From: Athripsodes cinereus
Taxonomy: Eukaryota > Arthropoda > Insecta > Trichoptera > Leptoceridae
Assembly (NCBI GenBank): GCA_947579605.1
Contig: OX388314.1
Span: forward strand, 18,101,982-18,165,981
Length of the DNA: 64,000 bases
Reading direction: 5' to 3'
Shown here: positions 56,932-64,000 of the stretch, piece by piece
Layout of the letters: each line of letters begins with the position of its first letter
Position numbering within the stretch: position 1 is the stretch's first letter
The notes under the pieces: generated by a model
What the model was told of the DNA's origin: nothing
The model's database searches: none
The model's input: the letters and a program-made list of their open reading frames with translations, nothing else
Position numbers and translations under genes: made by a program

Positions 56932-59900
56932 CAGTAGGGGAGACTGGGGACACTTGATCCCCATTTTGGTTTCTCGCTTATATCTCTTGAAATAATAGAG
57001 TTTTTCAGAATATTTTTTCAAGAACAGCTAGAAAATATATCTCTCTACCATTTTACATCACTCAATTATGATATATATCTATGTTTAGTTTTTATTGTTC
57101 ATTTTCCCAAAACACTGCACTCTGGATCAAGTGTACCCTATTCTGGGAGACTTGATCCCTGTATAGGGTAGACTTGATTATAGGGGAACAAGTGAACCCT
57201 ATTGCATAAAATACAAATTAATAAAAGTCTGTTAAATGTGTAATTATCGTTTATTAATTATCCTACTAAATGCTGAAAAACCATGGCACGTAATTAATCT
57301 TATAAGCAACTAACAAAATATTTTCTTAACAACTTTACTTTAGGCACCTTACAAAAGAAGCTTAAGCTTTTATATTAAATTTTCGCAGAGATTTCTTGAA
57401 CGCAAATGAGATCACTCGTTTGCTGTTGGATTTAAAATCAGGTGGATTTTTTTTTTTACTACCTGGTACATTGCAACCTCGGCGATATCATCCTTTACAG
57501 GCCACCTAAATTTATGATTGTCAACCTTTTTACCAAATTTTATAATGTAGCCATTATCTGTCAGAGACTGAATTTGACCAGCATAACGATGGACAAGATT
57601 TCTCAAAGATGTAAAATTTACAACTACCGAGTCGTTAGCGTTAGGTGCCGTATCATTTTCATTGCCACTTTCAGATTCACAATCTGATGAACTGTAATGA
57701 TCTTCGTCTTCAGACACATCATAAGTTGATTCTGGCGATGTTGCTAATTCATCTTCATCTTCTGATGACGGCTGTGCAAATGCTTTTAAATTAGGCTTCG
57801 CTTTATTCCCTTCTCTGTTGGTCACTTTTTGTGGTTTCTTAATCTTTTTCTCTCTTCTCAGCAACAGGGCCTCCATCAATTAATTCTTCTCGGGTGTATT
57901 GGTCAAAATTTTGGTTGATCCCTTTTCACGCCCTTTTAGTGATGGTTTTTGACAACCAGCTTTTGAGAATGGTTTTATTTGTTCCGGTGTTATGAAAGTT
58001 TTTGTGTTCAGGTCATTTGTAGATGTTGACGGCTTAGGTGAAGAATCCATCTCAAAATCAGGTTCTTGAGTCCGTGGAGCGGATTCTTTGGTCTTTATAC
58101 TGGTTCTCCCTGCCAACATTTTGTATGGAGTTCCTCCAACAGTTTCTAGGATCTCTTGTGGACCGAAAGAGACAGATGTAGATCCAGATATCATCTCAAT
58201 GTCTTTTGGCACATTATTTTGATTGTCAATGGCTGTGGAGATGCTAACTGCTAACACCAAATTGGCTTCTTCACAGTCTTGGCCTATATTAGGTGAATCA
58301 ACTGTGCTCTCTTTATTTGCTACAGATTCATCTCCGACAGGTCTGTCCGTCACATACGACGAGAGAAACTCATCATCAGTAAAAGTTTCATTATTGAATG
58401 TGAAAATTCCTGATACTCTGAATCCACTTTGAATGTTTTGAAGAGTAAATGCCCTTGGAAAAGCATGTCCGAGTAACTCCGATATGTCACATATCGTTAT
58501 ACTTTTCCCAGGATTCTGAGTCATCCAGTTGTCGCAAGCACTATTGAAATATGCTTTGAGTGGCCCAAACACAGTTCTGTCTAGTGGCTGCGTCTTATGC
58601 GAAGTGTGGGGAGGAATTGTTAAAAGATGTATAACATTTACTTTGGAATAGTTTAAGGATTCGATACTGATATGACTATCATGGTTATCCATTATGATCA
58701 ACATAGGGCAGTCCAATGAACATTTGCTGTATTTCTTAAAATGTTTTAAGAAATTCACAAAATTATCAGCTGTCATCCAACCTGAAGAGAATGTGCTTCC
58801 ATCTGTGCTTGTAGGTGCACCTTTTAGCATACGATCCTGCCAATTTATGCGTGGAAAGATCATATATGGGGGGATGTAATTCCCCATCGCATTTATTGCA
58901 CAACAAACAGTTACCAATTCACCTCGCTCCCCTGACGTCATCTTTCCAATTTGTTTGAGTCCCTTAGTAGCCACTACCTTTTTCGGTTTATGGACTGTTG
59001 TCAGCCCCGTCTCGTCAATATTCCAAATGGCTTCTGGTCCAAAGTTATGTCTAGTCAAAACCGAATGAAGATTTTCAAAAAACGTTTGTGGCAAAAAAAA
59101 AATTGTTGTGGCGGTTGAAACTTGTTGACCTGCTGAGGCTGGTGGCTTCAGGTACCCACAGTGATAAATGCGCATTTCTGCGCATGAAGCCATAGAACCA
59201 GTCTGGTGTGGCAATATTATTAGTCCATTTTCGTATTTTATCAGCTGGTTTATTATTTTGGACGGCGTATTCATATGCCAGTTTCCGCACGCACAACGAG
59301 GATAGCCCATGATGAAGTTTGTTTGCTTTTTCCAAATATTTGGCCAATGCAACCTCTTCATTGTTTGTAAATATTTGAGACTGTCTGTAGTTCATACGCT
59401 ATGTCATCTTGTTCTTTTTGTCTCCTCGCGTACCTTTTCAATGTCATTAGAGGCACATCAAATGATTTTGCAGTGCCTTTTAAGCTGTTGCCATCCAACA
59501 CACTTTTGACCGCTGCTTTCAGCTTTTCTCCATCAATTGGTTTGCGTATTTTAGCCCCTTCTTTTCTCTTAAAAATTCTTGGCATATTGATATTTATACC
59601 ACAAAAAGCTAAGAAAAACTTAAGAAATATTTTTAAAATATAATGTATGGAACACTTATCACGGGATCAAGTAGTCTAGGGATCAAGTAGTCTACTCGTG
59701 TTTGCTGTGATCAAGTGTACCCAGGGGCGTTTTTTACAAAAACTGTATTTTCTTAGTCAAAACAATAATGTTAATTAAAAAAAAAACGTCTACACACACA
59801 TCAACTAACCACTTTGCAATAACTTTAGATACAATCTGCAGTTTATAAACATTAATATCTCAAAATACTCATAAAAAAAGATATTGCGTCGTCAAAAACA

Positions 59901-60080
59901 CAAACACACCACTGCTCTGAAGTTGTCAATCTTGAACTGTCAAAATGACATTTGGATATTTACAATGACTGTAAAGATCAGTGTTGTCAGTATTGATATT
60001 AAAAATAAGGTGTAGTTTTAGATTTATGGCCTAGGGAACAAGTCTCCCAGGGGATCAAGTGTACTCAGTCTCCCCTATTG
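56932..60080 (-). mobile_element. pogo/Tigger-like DNA transposon with 31-bp terminal inverted repeats
   Basis: Left end 56932-56962 and right end 60050-60080 are inverted copies with about three mismatches in 31 bp (CAGTAGGGGAGACTG versus CAATAGGGGAGACTG, both running into acacttgatcccc). The phrase gatcaagt recurs inside both subterminal regions (57125-57190, 59660-59715). The left flank is TA as expected for this superfamily; the right flank is AT, so the duplication is not intact. It carries one transposase relic on the minus strand. It lies about 2.2 kb after the LPCAT polyadenylation signal. Confidence 0.88.
57412..59585 (-). pseudogene. pogo/Tigger-like transposase, broken by two frameshifts and a stop
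   Basis: Starts MPRIFKRKEG at 59585 with a helix-turn-helix (LKGTAKSFDVPLMTLKRYA) and a CENP-B-like second DNA-binding unit, then a DDE catalytic domain: WNIDETGL, MDNHDSH and PPHTSHKTQPLDRTVFG give the three acidic positions. An acidic serine-rich region and a lysine-rich tail follow. Frame changes occur near 59385 and at an A10 run at 59092-59101. A TAA at about 57880 interrupts an otherwise continuous frame to 57412. The DDE core is still one long open frame, so inactivation looks fairly recent. It cannot make a complete protein as it stands unless one of the changes is a sequencing error. Confidence 0.85.
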
Positions 60081-63000
60081 ATGTCGTTGACAAAAAATGT
60101 ATTCATATATCATTTGTGATGGATATTGTTCTTTATAACATATATATCGTCGCTCAGCGTTCAATACCCTAAATGTAACAATCACAAAATTTTACAGGAG
60201 GCTGAATATACTGAATAAAAAAAGCTACAGCATCAGCCGAATGCATATTTCCGGTTTTGTTCCATACGGCATTCTATCATTTTGGACAATATTTGGGGAA
60301 TGTTTTGAATACAAAATCGCATATTTTAACATTCTGTGCCAATATTAAAAAAAAACTATTTCACCTGAATTGTCAAATTCGCAGTATTGAACGCCGAGCG
60401 ACGATATTACGGAATATCAGTCATTCGTTCTTTTTGCAGATTAGGCAAAATAGATGAAATCCTTTACATTTGCATCAAGTATTTGGTATGAAAGTATTAT
60501 AAATAAACATTCTACATAATTATGATAATGTTGTGTCCTTAGATATTATATTATGTGAGATAAGTATCAATGTACTTTTCTTGTCTTCAAGTGAGCTTTT
60601 AGGTAATAACCATACATAAAACTATTTTGTAAGACTTAATGATAATACCAGTCCTTAAATAAAATAAGAACCCTCTATTTTATTTTTCTAAATTTTGATT
60701 GTGCTACAGTTTCAATTTACATAGTACTAATTAAACATTTTTTGAATAGCTTAGAATGGAATTGAGTTGGTGTAAGAATATGCTCAAATTTATATCGCAT
60801 AGTTACTTTTGAACCATTAATTTATTTTCAGATATTGTTCACATTTGATAATGCATAAATTTTTAATTTAAAACACTTTTTCATTGTTACATTCTTGCGT
60901 ACCACTTTAAAGATTTACTTCATCTTGTGTAAATATGCTACAATCCTATGCTGCAAAATATGGTGTTTTCAATACACATTCAAAAGAGGTCTAGAGACTT
61001 TTTTAAAGATTGGAAATGGAAAAAAGTTTCAAATAAATTGCATATTTTGATATTTACAGCCTTACTTAAACTTATCATTTTAATCGAAAAACAAAATTTA
61101 TCTTTCAACAATATAGTATTATAATAATATTAACTGTCTACATAAAAATAAACAGCTATTACAAAAATTGAATTGTATTGTATCAGCATCAAATTTTATC
61201 CAAGTTAATTAGCATTAAAAAGAACAGCTGTCTTTGAGGATTAACTAAATATTTTTCAACAAACTATACCTGTTTTAAAGCTTCACCAAAACTTCCTTAA
61301 AACTTGGATTAGTTCATGTTTAAAATATTCAAATAATTTGTATAATTTCCTTCCTTATGTGGGATAAACCTGTTGGCTTTCATATTTTAGATATTACCTT
61401 AATGTCCAACATAAAATTTTAATAAAAAGAAACAAGGTTTATTTTTTTTTGGCAGAGTATTTTTTGTAGTATTTGGTATGTAGGTACCTACTTAAATATC
61501 AAACAGCATATCCTTAGCATATTGTTGTGGAATTATAATAAATTATTCATTGTACTTATATTATTTATTTTATTTTGTTGATTTATTAAATGTGTTATAA
61601 AAAATATTTGTTTTTATGCACCCTATTATGTATACATATAAAACATCCAGCATCTTCTATTCAGCAATGAGGTATGCTGCCTATGCTAAATAACATTTTT
61701 TTATTGATATTTCAATTGAGATGACAATTTTTATGTTCATCACATGCACTCAATACACTTGTCGGAGATGTGGTAATGATATATTGGAATCCCATTCATA
61801 ATCCGTGCAGATTCAATTACAGTAAGTACATACAGTGTATCCTCTGGCTACCTCGCGTGATCAGAATGCTGTGATTAGATAAACTAGATTAGCAAGTATT
61901 AAGTTGGTGAGTATTTTTTTATTAAAGTTTTTGAAATGTATTGACACAAGAAGTACAAACACACATGCAATACGTAAGTGCAAGTATAGAAATTGTGACT
62001 TTTCTACATTTCGATCTGAACAAAATGGTTCCATTATACTTTTCATTGTATAATGAAAATTATCTATGTATAATAACTTCACAGTTACTACATTTATATT
62101 ATGATGCATAATGTTAATGTTATTTACATACATAATCAAAATAAATTAATTGTATGATCCCAACATGGGTGGTCCATCCAACCAGCCTCTTCAATGTTAA
62201 GTATCACAGCAAGTACATATTATTCCACTTTATTTAAATTAAAACAGGGAATTATGACAATATAAAATTATTTATTTTTACTAATGTACCAATCTAACAT
62301 TCAATAGGTAAATAGTACCCACATTTTAACAAAATTTATAACATTTTTATAGCATTTAGAATGACTTATATTATTTTCTTTATTGTTGGTTTTATATTTG
62401 TTATGAAAACATTTACAGTTTATTGTTTTCGTGCTTACTTTATTTTTATGGCAATTTTTTTTATTATGTGCATAAGATTGTAGGCATGTACCAAGTATCG
62501 TAATATCTTTTAATGAACAATAGTTGGTATTTTGAAACAGAATATTATTTGAAGAAAAGTCCTCCTTGTTATTGAAAAGGTTAAAGTAATGAGGGAAGGG
62601 CAGGTGCCACCTACATAATAACACTTGAACATTAATAATATAAAAATATTTTTTTCTAATCTGAGATTTTACAATAAGAGTTTGAAAAGGCATAAGCATA
62701 AGGAGGCATGTGCCTATGAAAAAAATATTAAGCTAATAATCTTTGACCCATATTAGATACACACAGTATAATCATGTACTTGATGTGAACACCAATCACT
62801 ATAATATAGGTAGGTAGGTACTTACATTATGTATTAGTTGATATTTTATAAAAAATAAAAAAGTACATTAAAATATTTAATAAAAATCCAGGAGTATGAA
62901 ACCTGTGGTTGCTGTCTTGACATATGTAGTATGCAATTCAATATTTTATTATATCATAAATTTAAAAGTAACTCCTACTATTTAAGGGTAAATGACTAAT

Positions 63001-64000
63001 GCTCTATGTAAAAACAAACTAAAAGAACTTCCTATGTCTATCAATAAACAAGCAGTAGAATGAAAATGCTCTTTGAAAATACCTAATCCAAAAGTTCCAG
63101 CATATTTTTTTTTTATGAAATATACCTATATAGATAAGTAATTAGGTTTTGTGTCCCTAGTCATCAAGGTAAAAATCTTTGTTTTTTATAATAATAAAGC
63201 ATATAGGTCAGTACCTATGTTTCATACTTCTTCAAATAACTCAATTTTTGAGTTATTTAGTAACAATTAAAAAATTCAATCCTATGAATTTCTTTTTATT
63301 TATTCCATAATAAATTAATCTTGCACAGTTAACTATTAAAGCATCAAGCACACATTAAAATATAGCAAAAAACTAAAACGGACAGTAAAGTTATAGTCAT
63401 AAAAATATATTTTTCCTAACCAAAAGAGTCTGTATCTCTGGCAGAAGAATAATATATATGATGTTACAACTAAAAAAAACTATAATATCATTAACATACT
63501 CGCGTCCCGAGACTTCGTGGGTGGCCCCAGTCCTAGTTCATGGTGTAACAGCGGTAACTCACAAATTGATCGTGTTTTTATATAATGAATGGTCCCTCCT
63601 CCCACAGGTATATTTTAATACACATGATGGACAACCATCTACGAATATACCTTCGCTATATTATCCATCATATTGTAACATTACAGTGGGGCCAGTTTAC
63701 CAATGCACCTCAGGTATGATTAGGGTTGCCACCTTTTTTTTCTGCAGATAAAGTACATTGGTCATTATAGGCAAGAAAAAAAAGTACGTAGTATCAAAAT
63801 AAAGTACAATTTATTTTTCTTTATTTTCATGTTTAAAAAACATGTTTTTACTGCTTTTTGCAGTTTGTATCAAATAAATATCTCTACCAAACAATTGCAC
63901 AGCATCTTTACAGTCTATATTTAAATTTAAGTAAATAAGTAAAAAAAAATTAAACATATTTCGGTGCTGGCAAGTGGCGACGTCGATTCAGCACCAATTG
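60081..64000. other. Right flank, no gene established
   Basis: AT-rich, with random short frames up to 132 codons of low-complexity composition. 63480-63720 is less AT-rich and contains splice-like words (tcccacag|gt, attacag|tg, cctcag|gtatg), but no frame resembles a known protein. From 63721, tagggttgccacctttt could be a hAT-type end running off the window; its partner is not visible. Confidence 0.4.

Noticed and set aside
57442..57687. Plus-strand frames inside 57412-59643
   Set aside because: They are shadows of the minus-strand transposase.
62301..62699. 132-codon minus-strand frame
   Set aside because: Rich in Asn, Lys, Ile and Phe as expected from AT-rich DNA; no recognisable motif.

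Overview
The window is AT-rich animal DNA with long introns and many decayed transposons. The only gene recovered complete is a plus-strand lysophosphatidylcholine acyltransferase (LPCAT, LPCAT1/2 type) running from 1404 to 54395. The short TAGGTA/TACCTA-type words throughout, the RTE, jockey-like and hAT repeats and the large TE-filled introns suggest an insect, most likely a lepidopteran. That taxonomic call is inference.

LPCAT was assembled by eye from GT/AG boundaries, reading phase and recalled family sequence. It has eleven coding exons per transcript. Exon 1 (1404-1520) encodes the cytosolic N-terminus and is followed by a 28 kb intron. Exon 2 (29576-29721) encodes the membrane segment. 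There are then two alternative versions of exon 3, 3a (41793-42013) and 3b (43956-44167). Each encodes a complete acyltransferase motif I (HX4D) and enters and leaves in the same phase. Exons 4-11 (47583-54395) carry the remaining acyltransferase motifs, an EF-hand-like C-terminus and a KXKXX-type tail. Including both exon 3 copies, or neither, produces an almost immediate stop codon, so the locus works only if exactly one is chosen. The predicted products are 499 aa (3a) and 496 aa (3b), differing only around the catalytic histidine. This is the most interesting system in the window.

Layout: 1-460 is the end of a non-autonomous hAT element. 558-706 (minus) may be the first exon of a divergently transcribed neighbour. 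707-1403 is the shared upstream region. 1521-29575 is intron 1 and holds SINEs, LINE relics, foldbacks and a 4 kb hAT composite (13391-17409) containing a broken LINE that is itself interrupted by another LINE tail. 29722-41792 is intron 2, with paired hairpin MITEs, a foldback and a 3 x 101 bp array. Introns 3-10 hold further small elements, including a hAT copy with an 8-bp target duplication in intron 9. Downstream of the polyadenylation signal at 54755 there is a pogo/Tigger-like DNA transposon (56932-60080) whose transposase is broken by two frameshifts and a nonsense codon. 60081-64000 has no gene I can defend.

The repeats are passengers in or beside the LPCAT unit. I see no sign that they form a pathway with it.
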